The notes beneath the pieces were generated by a model, which was not told the DNA's origin, did not search any database, and worked only from the letters and a program-made list of their open reading frames with translations. This document shows, one piece after another, positions 1 through 11,237 of a stretch of DNA of 64,000 nucleotides. The stretch's first letter is position 1; the number at the start of each line of letters is the position of its first letter. The DNA is from Bradyrhizobium australiense. Its GTDB lineage: Bacteria > Pseudomonadota > Alphaproteobacteria > Rhizobiales > Xanthobacteraceae. The stretch spans positions 620,001 through 684,000 of the forward strand of contig NZ_JAAVLX010000003.1 in NCBI RefSeq assembly GCF_013114825.1, in the 5' to 3' direction. The position numbers and the translations under genes were made by a program.

Positions 1-321
1 CAGCGTCGCGACGTCGCCGCCGCCCTGCGTCATCTCCACGCACCAATGCTGGCTCGAGCGGTTGGCCTTGACCAGGCGAACGTCGAGATCGAACGCGCCT
101 TCCGCGACCGGTGCGCAGAAGTTTACCGTGAGCGACAGCGGATCGCCCGCACGCTGCGGATGGTCGATCAGCGCGCGCAGGATGGTAGCCGCCGTGCAGC
201 CGCCGAACGGGCCCACAAAAGCCCAGTAGTCCGGGCTGGTCCTGCCTTGCCAGCAACTATCCCCGGCGGTGACCCGCGTGGCATCGTCGAACAGGTGTGG
301 GGCTTTGGTGCGCATTTTCAT
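1..321 (-). CDS. Acyl-CoA thioesterase-like protein (3' end outside window)
   Basis: An uninterrupted minus-strand frame starts at ATG 319-321 and runs off the left edge, so about 107 N-terminal residues are visible. The stretch WAFVGPFGGCTAA followed by an LxxLIDHPxRxG segment and VNFCAPV is the N-terminal hotdog pattern of the TesB-like/4HBT_3 thioesterase families, which hydrolyse acyl-CoA thioesters in the cytoplasm. A second in-frame ATG (313-315) two codons downstream is an equally good start. Substrate cannot be told. The catalytic residues of the second hotdog half lie outside the window. It is convergent with nothing here; glgP lies upstream on the same strand behind a palindromic repeat. 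Confidence 0.7.
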   Translation of the reverse strand, partial: MKMRTKAPHLFDDATRVTAGDSCWQGRTSPDYWAFVGPFGGCTAATILRALIDHPQRAGDPLSLTVNFCAPVAEGAFDLDVRLVKANRSSQHWCVEMTQGGGDVATL

Positions 322-328
322 ATTTCCC

Positions 329-405
329 GTCATTGCGAGCGAAGCGAAGCAATCCATCCTTCCCTTGCGTGGCGAGATGGATTGCTTCGCTTCGCTCGCA
401 ATGAC
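329..405. repeat. Palindromic repeat, family A (CATTGCGAGCGAAGCGAAGC type)
   Basis: Two inverted arms of about 27 bases, both reading cattgcgagcgaagcgaagc outward, flank a short spacer. A second copy lies at 37719-37802. The hairpin is long and GC-rich and sits between two same-strand genes. It may also act as a transcription terminator or mRNA stabiliser. Confidence 0.85.
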
Positions 406-487
406 GTCGTGAACGTCGAATGCAGTATCGCTGCTATTCAGCCGAATTCAATGATGTCAGAGGTGATGGTGTCCCGCCCGCCGGGAC

Positions 488-3007
<2,520 letters not shown>

Positions 3008-3254
3008 GTCAATCCCTGCGTTAAGACTCACAACAAGATACGCGTCTTGTCCGGCAATCGAAACGCCGGAGAACGCCGGGTATGCTGTGCACTGCGCTGG
3101 TATGAATTTATGCAAGGACCGGGCCGATTTCGCGGCACCGGCGGCCGTGTTTTGGTGATATAATCGCCGTGCGAAAGCCGATATCGCTGGGGTTTGGTAA
3201 CCGGGTGCTAGTGCGCGCGAACGGAACGCGTGCGGTCAGAACGGGAGGCCTGCC

Positions 3255-3485
3255 ATGAGATTGACGATCGAGATCGTCGCCGCCGCGCTGCTCGTGGTCT
3301 GCATCAGCGCGACCAGTGCCGCCTTTGCCGCGGGCAAGGCCGGCAAGAGCGCCGACGGCGTGAGCTGCTCCTTCAGCGTCGCGCAGGGCGCTTCGCCCGC
3401 TGCGCGCTGTGCGGCGATCAAGCGGCAGTGCGGCAGAAAGTTCTACGCCAATTACTGCGGCGACAAGCTGCTGTCGGCGATGTGA
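3255..3485 (+). CDS. Small exported hypothetical protein, Cys-rich
   Basis: A 76-residue ORF with a clear signal peptide: charged MRLTIE, a hydrophobic core, and likely cleavage after AAFA. The mature part is about 48 residues and has four Cys (SC, RC, QC, YC), which suggests two disulfides in the periplasm. An in-phase GGGAGG sits about nine bases before ATG 3255. Family not recognised. It is the only gene between divergent glgP and the convergent small gene at 3506, so it is probably a single-gene unit. Confidence 0.6.
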   Translation: MRLTIEIVAAALLVVCISATSAAFAAGKAGKSADGVSCSFSVAQGASPAARCAAIKRQCGRKFYANYCGDKLLSAM

Positions 3486-3505
3486 AGGATTGAGCTCCGG
3501 ACGGT

Positions 3506-3736
3506 TCATACCATTGTGCCGTCCCAAGCTTCGCATTCCTCGGCAAGCCCGGGATAGCGAAGATAGAGCTTTTGCAGCAGCTCGAAATGCAAGGCGGACG
3601 AAATCTCGTCGAGCGGCGTGGCAAGCAAGGCCCGCTCGTCGCTGTCGAGCGTGGATACGATCGCATTCGCCCGATCGATCGCGTCCGCCGCTTCCAGCAA
3701 CAGCATCCGGATCTGGCTGGCGCGCGTCGCGTCCAT
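3506..3736 (-). CDS. Small conserved-looking hypothetical protein
   Basis: A 76-residue, acidic, all-helical-looking protein with no signal peptide, no membrane segment and no recognised domain. The heptad-like Leu/Ile spacing over residues 10-60 fits a small helical bundle. Codon use follows the G/C wobble bias of the flanking core genes, the main reason for accepting it over overlapping frames. The gene is convergent with the small exported gene ending at 3485. It diverges from the gene starting at 3905 across an AT-rich intergenic region that probably holds both promoters. Function unknown. Confidence 0.5.
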   Translation of the reverse strand: MDATRASQIRMLLLEAADAIDRANAIVSTLDSDERALLATPLDEISSALHFELLQKLYLRYPGLAEECEAWDGTMV

Positions 3737-3904
3737 GATTCACGATCCCTTCGGCTAACGGTCGTAAAAACAACCTTTGATAGGAGAAATTTCGTGGCGT
3801 CGCTAGAACAAATTAAGAACACTTTAGCAAGTCGTTGATATATCATTGTGATTCGGCGCAACGCCGACACAACATCTATGGCCATCCGAGTTTGCGAGGA
3901 CTAC

Positions 3905-4336
3905 ATGTCCACCATCGCTTTTGATCAGTTCGCTCTCACCCGCATCGCCGATTTCGCGCGCTCATTGTCGCGCCTGCACCAAGCCTCGCGCCGCCAGCTC
4001 GTCGACGACGACGCGATCGACCGCGAATTCAACGCCGTCTGCATGTCGGTGTGGGGCTACACCACGGACGATTTCAGCGACGAACTGTTTTCGGTCGAGG
4101 ACCACGCCTTTCTCGATTCGCTGGATGAGGCGCAGGCGCGGATTTTTGCCGCCGAGCAAGGCTACGACCTCATCGACGACCAGGGTATGCTGACCGACTG
4201 GTGGGGTTATTGCTGGATGATCCTCGCCGACAAGCGGGGCCTGCTGACGCCGGAAAACCGCGCCGCAGCGCGGGCCGCGATCGAGGAAAAATATCTGTCG
4301 GCGCCGAACGTGATCGGCGTCATCGTCGGGCGTTGA
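3905..4336 (+). CDS. Hypothetical protein, acidic, soluble
   Basis: The open frame begins at 3848, but ATG 3905 is preceded by a good GAGG ribosome-binding site (3896-3899) and removes 19 uncharacteristic residues, leaving 143. The protein is acidic with an aromatic-rich middle (DWWGYCWMI) and no membrane segment or signal peptide. Family not recognised; it resembles small uncharacterised rhizobial proteins in general character only. It is followed by a palindromic repeat (4352-4431) that separates it from the convergent DUF2865 gene. Confidence 0.6.
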   Translation: MSTIAFDQFALTRIADFARSLSRLHQASRRQLVDDDAIDREFNAVCMSVWGYTTDDFSDELFSVEDHAFLDSLDEAQARIFAAEQGYDLIDDQGMLTDWWGYCWMILADKRGLLTPENRAAARAAIEEKYLSAPNVIGVIVGR

Positions 4337-4351
4337 ATTTCACAGACACGC

Positions 4352-4431
4352 GTAGCCCGGATGGAGCGAAGCGAAATCCGGGACTGATCTAGAAAGTGGC
4401 CCCGGATTTCGCTGCACTCCATCCGGGCTAC
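4352..4431. repeat. Palindromic repeat, family C (GTAGCCCGGATGGAGCGAAG type)
   Basis: Inverted arms reading gtagcccggatggagcgaag enclose a short loop between two convergent genes. Other copies are at 25682-25771 and 36576-36667. The position suggests use as a bidirectional terminator. Confidence 0.85.
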
Positions 4432-4439
4432 AATACTGT

Positions 4440-5261
4440 CTAATTCACTTCGGCCCGCTTCGCCGTTTTCGGCGCGACCGTCTTCGGCACCGAAGCGGTC
4501 GGCAACTCTACGTCGCGGCTGGCTTCGGGCATCACGGCTTCACGCACCATTTCTGCACTGACTGGTGCGACCTTCATTTCGCCGAGCCGGGCACGGACAT
4601 CTGCGGTGAGGCCGGGATAGGAGGCAACAGGCGTGAACTCCGCGGTCTGCTCGGCGCCGAGGCGTACGCCCGTGTAGGCGACCAGGCCGTCGGTGGTGGC
4701 GACGACGTCGCCGGAGCGCAGCGAGGTGTCGAGCGTGAGATCGACCGGCGCCAGCCCGGACGGGCTTCGGCCGTTGCAGGTGCAATCGGCACTTAGCGCC
4801 TTGCGATACGCGTAGGCGTTCTCGCTGTCGGCATAACGCTCGCCGTTACTGGCGGCCGCGCTGTCGATGCTGCTGCCATAAAACACCTTGGTCACGCTGG
4901 CCGGGCAGAAGGCCTGGCAGGTCTGCACCGGCGAGGCGTTGCCGCGCATGGTCAGCGGAAAATATTTGCCGTCGCAGCTTCGCACGCAGAAGGCGGGGCC
5001 GGAGCCCGCCACGCGCGGCGCCGGGGCGGGCGCTGATTGCTGCTGATTCATTCCGAACGGATCGGCGAAGAAATTGCCTTGCGGCGGCGCTTGCCGCGTC
5101 TGCTGCCTCTGCGCGCCGCCGAACAGGAAATCGAACAGGCCTTCGGCGGATACGCTGCCGGGCGCGAGCAGGAGAGAGCCCGACAAGATCGCTGCGGCAA
5201 CAAACGTCGCGCGGCGCCGCACGCGCGAAAAAGCCAACTCTGTACGCAACGCCAACTCCAC
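4440..5261 (-). CDS. DUF2865-type exported protein
   Basis: A periplasmic or envelope protein of unknown role. After a basic N-terminus (RVRRRATF) there is a hydrophobic signal segment ending near SVSAEG, then a Gln/Pro-rich linker, and the conserved core FCVRSCDGKYFPL...CQAFCPAS...FYG...ADCTCNG, which is the DUF2865 Cys pattern. The C-terminal tail is Ala/Pro/Lys-rich. The open frame reaches back to 5531, but those residues are translated from a palindromic repeat (5371-5542). GTG 5259-5261 is the preferred start; TTG and later GTG codons are possible. Codons match core genes. pyrE lies upstream on the same strand beyond the repeat. Confidence 0.75.
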   Translation of the reverse strand: MELALRTELAFSRVRRRATFVAAAILSGSLLLAPGSVSAEGLFDFLFGGAQRQQTRQAPPQGNFFADPFGMNQQQSAPAPAPRVAGSGPAFCVRSCDGKYFPLTMRGNASPVQTCQAFCPASVTKVFYGSSIDSAAASNGERYADSENAYAYRKALSADCTCNGRSPSGLAPVDLTLDTSLRSGDVVATTDGLVAYTGVRLGAEQTAEFTPVASYPGLTADVRARLGEMKVAPVSAEMVREAVMPEASRDVELPTASVPKTVAPKTAKRAEVN

Positions 5262-5370
5262 CCAACGCAACAAACGCGCTGAAGCGCGACAGGCTTCAGT
5301 TCGGGTAACCTTAACGATGGATGGTAAATGAGTGATGAGCGGGGTGGAGAAGGCCGAAAAGAAATGCGAG

Positions 5371-5542
5371 CTCTTCTCCCTCTCTCGCTTGCGGGCCGCT
5401 TGCGGGGGAGGGCCGGGGTGGGGGTGTCGCCGCATAAAGAATGTCAGAAGTCGGGGAGAGGTTTCCCCCACCCGACGCGCTGAACGAGCGCGTCGAGCTA
5501 AGAGCGAGCTTCGCTCGCCTCGACCCCGCAAACGGGAGAGGT
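5371..5542. repeat. Palindromic repeat, family D (CTCCCTCTC...GGGGGAGGGCCGGGG type)
   Basis: A long composite palindrome with arms of the type ccctctctcgcttgcggg and ccgcaaacgggagagg. It has the same inner text (gggccggggtgggggtg, then gcataa and ggagag blocks) as the copy at 6957-7083. It keeps the frame open upstream of the DUF2865 gene and so misleads start prediction. Related copies are at 15414-15530, 16529-16577 and 27181-27322. Confidence 0.8.
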
Positions 5543-5556
5543 AAACAAGCGGACAA

Positions 5557-6120
5557 TCACCCCTTCAAAAATTCACCTGCCTTGTATAGCGAACGAAACT
5601 CAAGTCCTGCCTCGGCAAACGTTTCGGTCGCACCTTCCTCACGATCGACCATCGTGAGCACCAGCACGATCTCGCCGCCGGCATCGCGCACGGCTTCTAC
5701 CGCCTTCAACGCCGATCCGCCGGTCGTGGTGACGTCCTCGACGATCACGATGCGCTTGCCTTGCAGGGTCTCGCCCTTGGCGAGCCCCTCGACCGCGAGC
5801 CGCGCGCCATGCTCCTTCGGCTTCTTGCGCACGAAAAAGGCGGCGATCGGGTGGCCCTTGATCCAGGAGAGCTGCGCGATCGCGCCCGCCAATGGCACCG
5901 CGCCCATCTCCAGTCCGCCGACGAAATCGAGCTTGTCATCCTTCAGCGCCTCATAGGTCAACTCGGCCAACAGCGCGGCGCCTTCGGGGTCGAGCATGGT
6001 CGGCTTGAGATTGAAGTAGAAGTCGCTCTTGCGGCCCGAGGCCAGCGTGATCTCACCGCGGCCGAACGAACGCTTGCGAATGATCTCGGCGAGGCGAGCG
6101 CGGGAGGCTGATTTGGACAA
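5557..6120 (-). CDS. pyrE: Orotate phosphoribosyltransferase
   Basis: Converts orotate and PRPP to orotidine 5'-phosphate in de novo pyrimidine synthesis, in the cytoplasm. The 187-residue protein has the PRPP-binding motif [13 protein letters not shown] at about residues 122-134, the [12 protein letters not shown] substrate segment near residue 27, and the VRKKPKEHG catalytic loop near residue 97. Length fits the family. It is a single minus-strand unit; the divergent GST gene begins about 190 bases away, so the two share the intergenic promoter region 6121-6314. Confidence 0.96.
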   Translation of the reverse strand: MSKSASRARLAEIIRKRSFGRGEITLASGRKSDFYFNLKPTMLDPEGAALLAELTYEALKDDKLDFVGGLEMGAVPLAGAIAQLSWIKGHPIAAFFVRKKPKEHGARLAVEGLAKGETLQGKRIVIVEDVTTTGGSALKAVEAVRDAGGEIVLVLTMVDREEGATETFAEAGLEFRSLYKAGEFLKG

Positions 6121-6314
6121 GGCGGTTTCCCCGGGGTTTTCAGGCGCGGCGCAATCTATCGGCGCTTTCAGCCAGATTCCAGCGCCGATCCGGCGCCGTC
6201 AACAGGGCACAATGTCTTCTCCGCCAAAGCGATGACCCAGTATTCCGCAGCGGCTGTTGTAACGCCCCGAAGTTCCGGGGTACTGGATACCGCGCTTTCG
6301 CGGGGTATGACAAA

Positions 6315-6941
6315 ATGACGATCGAACTGCACACCTGGAACACGCCGAACGGCCGCAAGATCTCGGTTGCGCTGGAGGAAATGGGGCTGCCGTACAAGGT
6401 GATCCCGGTGAACATCACCAAGGGCGAGCAGATGGCGCCCGCCTTCCTCAGGCTCAGTCCGAACAACAAGATTCCTGCGATCGTCGATCCCGACGGCCCC
6501 GGCGGCAAGCCGGTCAGCATCTTCGAATCCGGCGCGATCCTGCTTTATCTCGGCGAGAAGACCGGCAAGTTCCTCCCCAAGCCGCTGGCCGAGCGCATTC
6601 CGGTCTATGAGTGGCTGATGTGGCAGATGGGCGGTTTTGGGCCGATGCCGGGCCAGGTGCACCATTTCATCGCACTGGAGAACGAAACCGACCGCGCCTA
6701 CGGCCTTAGGCGCTACATGGCCGAAACCCGCCGGCTCTACAGCGTGCTGGACCGGCGGCTGGAGGGCCGCGATTTCGTCGCCGATGCCTTGTCGGTCGCC
6801 GACTTCGCCATCCTCGGCTGGGCCTGGCGCCACCCGCGCCACAAGGTGGAGCTGAAGGATTTTCCAAACGTCGAGCGTTGGTACAACGCGCTGATGGCCC
6901 GCCCCGCGACCAAGCGCGGCATGGAAGCGAAGTTGGATTAG
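6315..6941 (+). CDS. Glutathione S-transferase (Ure2p/YfcG-like)
   Basis: A 208-residue GST. The N-terminal thioredoxin-like half has a TPNGRKISVALEE start (Thr/Asn in place of the Ser/Tyr/Cys of other classes), the cis-Pro segment NNKIPAI, and the ESGAILLYL glutathione-binding segment. The C-terminal all-helical half has the N-capping SVADFAILGW motif. This matches the Nu class (YfcG-like), whose known members show disulfide-reductase or peroxidase activity with glutathione; substrate is not predictable. Transcribed divergently from pyrE and followed by a family D palindrome. Confidence 0.9.
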   Translation: MTIELHTWNTPNGRKISVALEEMGLPYKVIPVNITKGEQMAPAFLRLSPNNKIPAIVDPDGPGGKPVSIFESGAILLYLGEKTGKFLPKPLAERIPVYEWLMWQMGGFGPMPGQVHHFIALENETDRAYGLRRYMAETRRLYSVLDRRLEGRDFVADALSVADFAILGWAWRHPRHKVELKDFPNVERWYNALMARPATKRGMEAKLD

Positions 6942-6956
6942 GGGAGGCGCGGACTC

Positions 6957-7083
6957 TTTCTTCTCCCTCTCCCGCTTGCGGGGGAGGGCCGGGGTGGGGG
7001 TGCCGCCGCATAACGGATGTCAGAATTAGAGGAGAGATTTCCCCCCCCCCCCGCGTCGACCTCTCCCCGCTAGCGGGGCGAGG
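6957..7083. repeat. Palindromic repeat, family D
   Basis: Arms reading ctccctctcccgcttgcggg and ctccccgctagcggggcgag lie between convergent GST and LysE genes. The copy shares the gggccggggtgggggtg core with 5371-5542 and includes a run of ten or more C near 7043, a possible slippage site. Confidence 0.85.
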
Positions 7084-7092
7084 TCAAAAAGC

Positions 7093-7728
7093 TCACGCCC
7101 GTTTCGCCTCGAACGCCATCTTCACCGCAAGGCCGGCCAGGACCGTCCCCATCAGCCAGCGCTGCAGCAGCAGCCAGCACGGTCGCATGCCGAGAAAGCG
7201 CGCAATCGATCCGGCGGCGAGCGCGATCATCGCATTGACGCTGACGCTGATCACGATCTGGATCGCACCCAGTGCGAGCGACTGCGTCAGCACGCTGCCA
7301 ACAGTGGGATCGATGAACTGCGGCAGCAGCGCCAGATACAGCATCGCGATCTTCGGATTCAGCAGATTGGTGACGAACCCCATCGCGAACAATTTGCGCG
7401 GGCCATCGACAGCGAGCTTTTTCACCTGAAACGGTGAGCGCCCGTTCGGCTTCAGCGCCTGCCACGCCAGCCACAACAAATAGGCCGCGCCGGCAAACCT
7501 CAGCGCGTCGTATGCATAGGGCACCGCGAGCAACAGCGCCGTGATGCCGAACGCCGCGCACAGCATGTAGAACACGAACCCGAGCGCGACGCCGCCGAGC
7601 GACACGATGCCGGCTGCCGGTCCTTGCGTGATCGAGCGCGAGATCAGGTAAATCATGTTCGGCCCTGGCGTCAGCACCATGCCGAGCGAGACCAGGGCGA
7701 AACCGAGCAGGGTTGTGATGTGAGGCAT
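7093..7728 (-). CDS. LysE/RhtB family amino-acid or metabolite exporter
   Basis: An inner-membrane exporter of about 211 residues with five or six hydrophobic segments. The N-terminal signature GMVLTPGPNMIYLISRS is diagnostic for LysE/RhtB, and GFVTNLLNPK in the middle is the second conserved block. The open frame extends to 7800, but ATG 7726-7728 (MPHITTLL) places the first membrane segment as in the family. Substrate cannot be inferred from sequence. Stand-alone gene between two repeat-containing intergenic regions. Confidence 0.9.
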   Translation of the reverse strand: MPHITTLLGFALVSLGMVLTPGPNMIYLISRSITQGPAAGIVSLGGVALGFVFYMLCAAFGITALLLAVPYAYDALRFAGAAYLLWLAWQALKPNGRSPFQVKKLAVDGPRKLFAMGFVTNLLNPKIAMLYLALLPQFIDPTVGSVLTQSLALGAIQIVISVSVNAMIALAAGSIARFLGMRPCWLLLQRWLMGTVLAGLAVKMAFEAKRA

Positions 7729-7829
7729 GGGAGACTCGCGGGAGGAATGCGCGCACGCTTCTAACGTGCGACACGCGGCGATTCCATTGCGCAATTGCAC
7801 CGATGTGGAGCGGCCACCGTTCGGAGCAA

Positions 7830-7980
7830 TGCAGATCGCGTGTCCCGGACGCGGCGCGGCATGAAAATGACGCGACGCAGAGCCGGGACCCAGTGGACCC
7901 CGGATCAGCAGCGCATCACCATAGCGCGTCGAGGACGCGCGTGAACGCGCTTTAGGTGCTGCGCAGCATCCGGGGAACGC
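7830..7980. repeat. Complex intergenic repeat between lysE-like gene and polA
   Basis: A stretch with several internal inverted segments (for example gcgtgtcccggacgcg, cgcgtcgaggacgcgcgtgaacgcg) and the text ggacccagtggaccccggat. It has no open frame of coding character. It has the look of the long interspersed repeats of Bradyrhizobium genomes; I see no second full copy in this window. Confidence 0.5.
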
Positions 7981-7986
7981 ATCGCC

Positions 7987-10900
7987 TCAATGCGCCTCGT
8001 CCCAATTATTCGCAGCCCTCGCATCGACCTGCAGCGGCACAGACAGCGCCACCGCCGGGAACGGCGCGTCCTGCATGACGTGCTGCACCACCGGCAGCGT
8101 CGCCGCCACTTCGTCGTCGGGCACTTCGAAGATCAGTTCGTCATGAACTTGTAGAAGCATCTGCGCCGACAGCTTCTTCTCCGCCAGCGCATCCTCCATC
8201 CGGATCATGGCCCGGCGAATGATGTCGGCGGCGGTGCCTTGCAGACGCGCGTTGATCGCGGCGCGCTCGTTGAAGGAGCGGACCGAGGCGTTTGAGGCCT
8301 TGATGTCGGGGTAGTGGCACTTCCGCCCGAACAGAGTCAGCACATAGCCGTTGGTGCGGCAGAAATCCCGCGTCTCGTCCATATAGGCGCGAATGCCGGG
8401 GAAGCGTTCGAAGTATTTTTTGATGTAGGCGGAGGCTTCTTCGCGGGCGATGCCGAGCTGGTTGGCGAGACCGAACGCCGAGATGCCGTAGATGATGCCG
8501 AAATTGATCGCTTTCGCGCGCCGCCGCACCTCGCCCGGCATGTCCTTGATCGGCACGCCGAACATTTCGGATGCCGTCATGGCGTGAATGTCGAGCCCGT
8601 CGCGGAACGCCTCCTTCAAAACGGGGATATCGGCGATCTCGGCCAACAGCCGCAATTCGATCTGCGAGTAATCCGCCGATACCAGCTTGTGGCCGGGTGT
8701 CGCGATAAAGGCGCGGCGGATCTTGCGGCCGTCCTCGGTGCGAACCGGAATGTTCTGCAGGTTCGGCTCGTTCGACGACAGCCGCCCCGTGGTGGTCGCG
8801 GCCAGCGCGTAGGTCGTGTGCACGCGGTGGGTCTGCGGGTGCACGTAATTCGGCAGCGCGTCGGTATAGGTCGATTTCAGTTTCGAGACCTGCCGCCATT
8901 CCAGAATCTTCTTCGGAAATTCGTGGCCCTGTTCGGCGAGTTCGTCGAGAATCTGCGCCGAGGTCGACCACGCGCCGGTCTTGGTCTTGCTGCCGCCGGG
9001 TATGCCCATCTTGCCGAAGATGATGTCGCCGATCTGCTTGGGGCTGCCGACATTGATCGGCTCGCCGGCGATCTCCTGCAATTCCGCCTCGACGCGTGCG
9101 GCAGTCTGGGCGAAATCGCCCGACAGCCGCGACAGCACCTGCCGATCGATCGAAATGCCGCGCCGCTCCATCCGCGCTAGCACACTGACCAGCGGCCGCT
9201 CCAGGGTCTCATAGACGGTCGTCATGCGCTCGGCGGCGAGCCGCGGCTTGAGCACGCGATGCAGCCGCAGGATCACGTCGGCGCTTTCGGCCGAATAGGC
9301 GGTCGCTCTGTCGATTGCGACCTGGTCGAACGTGAGCCTGCTCTTGCCGTTGCCGATTAGCTCGCTTTCGCCGATCACGGCATGGCCGAACCAGCGTTCG
9401 GCGAGCGACCCCAGCGCATGTGAATTGCGTCCGGCGTCGAGCGCGTACGACATCAACTGCGCGTCGTCGATGTTGCGCAAGGTTATGCCGTGCTGCGCCA
9501 GCATCACGGCGTTGAACTTGATGTCGAAGCCGATCTTGAGAATGCCTTGTGATTCCAACAGCGGCTGCAGCGCCGCTAGCGCCTCCGCGGCCGTGATCTG
9601 GTCCGGCGCGAGGCCAGCGTCGAACAGGCCTGCGCCGCCACCGGATTGCTTGTGGGTGAGCGGAATATAGCAGGCGTCGTTCGGCGCCAGCGCCAGCGCG
9701 ATGCCGCAGATGTCCGCCTGCATTGGATCGTCGGAGCTCGCCTTGGCGTCGATCGCAAACGTGCCGGCGTCATAGGCGCGCGCGACCCAGGCCTTGAGTT
9801 CGTCGAGCTTGCGTATGGTCTGGTACTTGGTCCGATCGACCGGCAGCTTTCGCGCAGCTTCCGCCCGGACCGCCGCCAGCGATATCGGCGTACCCTTGTG
9901 GCTCGCAGCCTTGTCCTGCTTGTCGCCGCCCGCCTTGCCCGGTGCGGTGCCGGCTTTACCGGCAGGCGGGCTATCGAACAGCGTCGCGCCTTCAACATAT
10001 CCCTCCGGCTTCTTGCCCGATGGCGGTACGGCGAACACGCTGGCGCCGCTCTTGTTACCCGCATCCGGCTCGATATCGGCAGGATCGATCTGCGAATATT
10101 CGGCGACACGGCGGGTGAGGGTGGAGAACTCCATCGCCTTGAGGAAGGCGATCAGCTTGCGCGCATCCGGCTCGTGCACCGCGAGGTCATCGAGCGGCAC
10201 TTCGAGATCGACCTTGTCGTCGAGCAGCACCAGTTGCCGTGAGATCCGCGCCTTCTCGGCATTCTCGAGCAGCGCCTCGCGGCGCTTTGGCTGCTTGATT
10301 TCCCCGGCGCGCTGCAGCAGCGTTTCCAGATCGCCATATTCGACGATCAGTTGCGCCGCGGTCTTGACGCCGATGCCGGGCACGCCCGGCACGTTGTCGG
10401 TGGAGTCGCCGGCCAGCGCCTGCACCTCGACCACCTTTTCCGGCGGAACGCCGAATTTCTCGATCACCTCGGCGACCCCGAGGCGCCGGTCCTTCATGGT
10501 GTCGTACATGGTGACGCAATCGGTCACGAGCTGCATCAGGTCCTTGTCCGAGGACACGATGGTGGCGGTGGCGCCGCGCTCGCAGGCGATCCGCACATAG
10601 GTCGCGATCAGATCGTCGGCCTCGAAGCCGACTTGCTCCAGGCAGGGCAGGTCGAACGCGCGCACGGCTTCGCGGATCAACGCGAATTGCGGGATCAGAT
10701 CATCCGGCGCCGGCGGCCGGTGCGCCTTGTAGTCGGGATATAGCTTGTTGCGGAACGTGATTTCCGACTTGTCGAATACGATAGCGAGGTGGGTCGGCCG
10801 GTTGTCCTCCGGCATTTCGCGGAGCAGCTTCCACAACATGTTGCAGAAGCCGAGCACGGCATTGACCTGCAACCCGTCGGACTTGCGGTTCAGCGGCGGC

Positions 10901-11043
10901 AACGCGTGATAGGCGCGGAAAATATAGGAGGAACCATCGACCAGAAAGACATGGTCGCCCCTGCCCGGATTTTTGGCGGGCCTGGCAGGGGGTTTGGCGG
11001 CGGGAACGGGTTTCGCGGCGGTTTTGGGGGCTGATTTCGGCAT
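7987..11043 (-). CDS. polA: DNA polymerase I (proofreading site degenerate)
   Basis: A 1,018-residue family A polymerase for Okazaki-fragment processing and repair. The N-terminal 5' nuclease is intact in appearance (LVDGSSYIFRAYHALP, EADDLIATY, GDSTDNVPGVPGIG). The polymerase has motif A (ADYSQIELRLLAEI), motif B (RRAKAINFGIIYG) and motif C (LLQVHDELIFEV). In the 3'-5' exonuclease domain the first Asp is kept (D432), but the Glu of DxE is Lys434, the second Asp is Asn511 (KFN for KYD), and the Asp of the Yx3D motif is Ser587. Three of four metal ligands are gone, so proofreading is very probably lost. An Ala/Pro/Gly/Lys-rich linker near residues 330-380 adds to the length. Confidence 0.97.
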   Translation of the reverse strand: MPKSAPKTAAKPVPAAKPPARPAKNPGRGDHVFLVDGSSYIFRAYHALPPLNRKSDGLQVNAVLGFCNMLWKLLREMPEDNRPTHLAIVFDKSEITFRNKLYPDYKAHRPPAPDDLIPQFALIREAVRAFDLPCLEQVGFEADDLIATYVRIACERGATATIVSSDKDLMQLVTDCVTMYDTMKDRRLGVAEVIEKFGVPPEKVVEVQALAGDSTDNVPGVPGIGVKTAAQLIVEYGDLETLLQRAGEIKQPKRREALLENAEKARISRQLVLLDDKVDLEVPLDDLAVHEPDARKLIAFLKAMEFSTLTRRVAEYSQIDPADIEPDAGNKSGASVFAVPPSGKKPEGYVEGATLFDSPPAGKAGTAPGKAGGDKQDKAASHKGTPISLAAVRAEAARKLPVDRTKYQTIRKLDELKAWVARAYDAGTFAIDAKASSDDPMQADICGIALALAPNDACYIPLTHKQSGGGAGLFDAGLAPDQITAAEALAALQPLLESQGILKIGFDIKFNAVMLAQHGITLRNIDDAQLMSYALDAGRNSHALGSLAERWFGHAVIGESELIGNGKSRLTFDQVAIDRATAYSAESADVILRLHRVLKPRLAAERMTTVYETLERPLVSVLARMERRGISIDRQVLSRLSGDFAQTAARVEAELQEIAGEPINVGSPKQIGDIIFGKMGIPGGSKTKTGAWSTSAQILDELAEQGHEFPKKILEWRQVSKLKSTYTDALPNYVHPQTHRVHTTYALAATTTGRLSSNEPNLQNIPVRTEDGRKIRRAFIATPGHKLVSADYSQIELRLLAEIADIPVLKEAFRDGLDIHAMTASEMFGVPIKDMPGEVRRRAKAINFGIIYGISAFGLANQLGIAREEASAYIKKYFERFPGIRAYMDETRDFCRTNGYVLTLFGRKCHYPDIKASNASVRSFNERAAINARLQGTAADIIRRAMIRMEDALAEKKLSAQMLLQVHDELIFEVPDDEVAATLPVVQHVMQDAPFPAVALSVPLQVDARAANNWDEAH

Positions 11044-11114
11044 GGCCGAAATTTAGGGATTTTTGCGCGAATTGACAGCCTTGGGGGACGGTTTTTGAGC
11101 CCAATACACACCCC

Positions 11115-11214
11115 GTCGTCACCCGCGAAGGCGGGTGATCCAGTACGCCGCGGCCCTTCATTGGATCACCAGCGCCGCTGAATACTGGATCGCCCAGTCG
11201 AGCCGGGCGACGAC
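11115..11214. repeat. Palindromic repeat, family B (CCCGCGAAGGCGGG...CCAGTACGCCGCGG type)
   Basis: The left arm gtcacccgcgaaggcgggtg is followed by atccagtacgccgcgg, and the right arm contains tactggatcgcc. Six further copies: 13800-13895, 18867-18969, 22041-22138, 31081-31181, 33544-33643 and a variant at 34376-34491. Here it lies upstream of polA and downstream of the acyltransferase gene. Confidence 0.9.
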
Positions 11215-11237
11215 AGCCGAATAGTTGGATACGAAAC

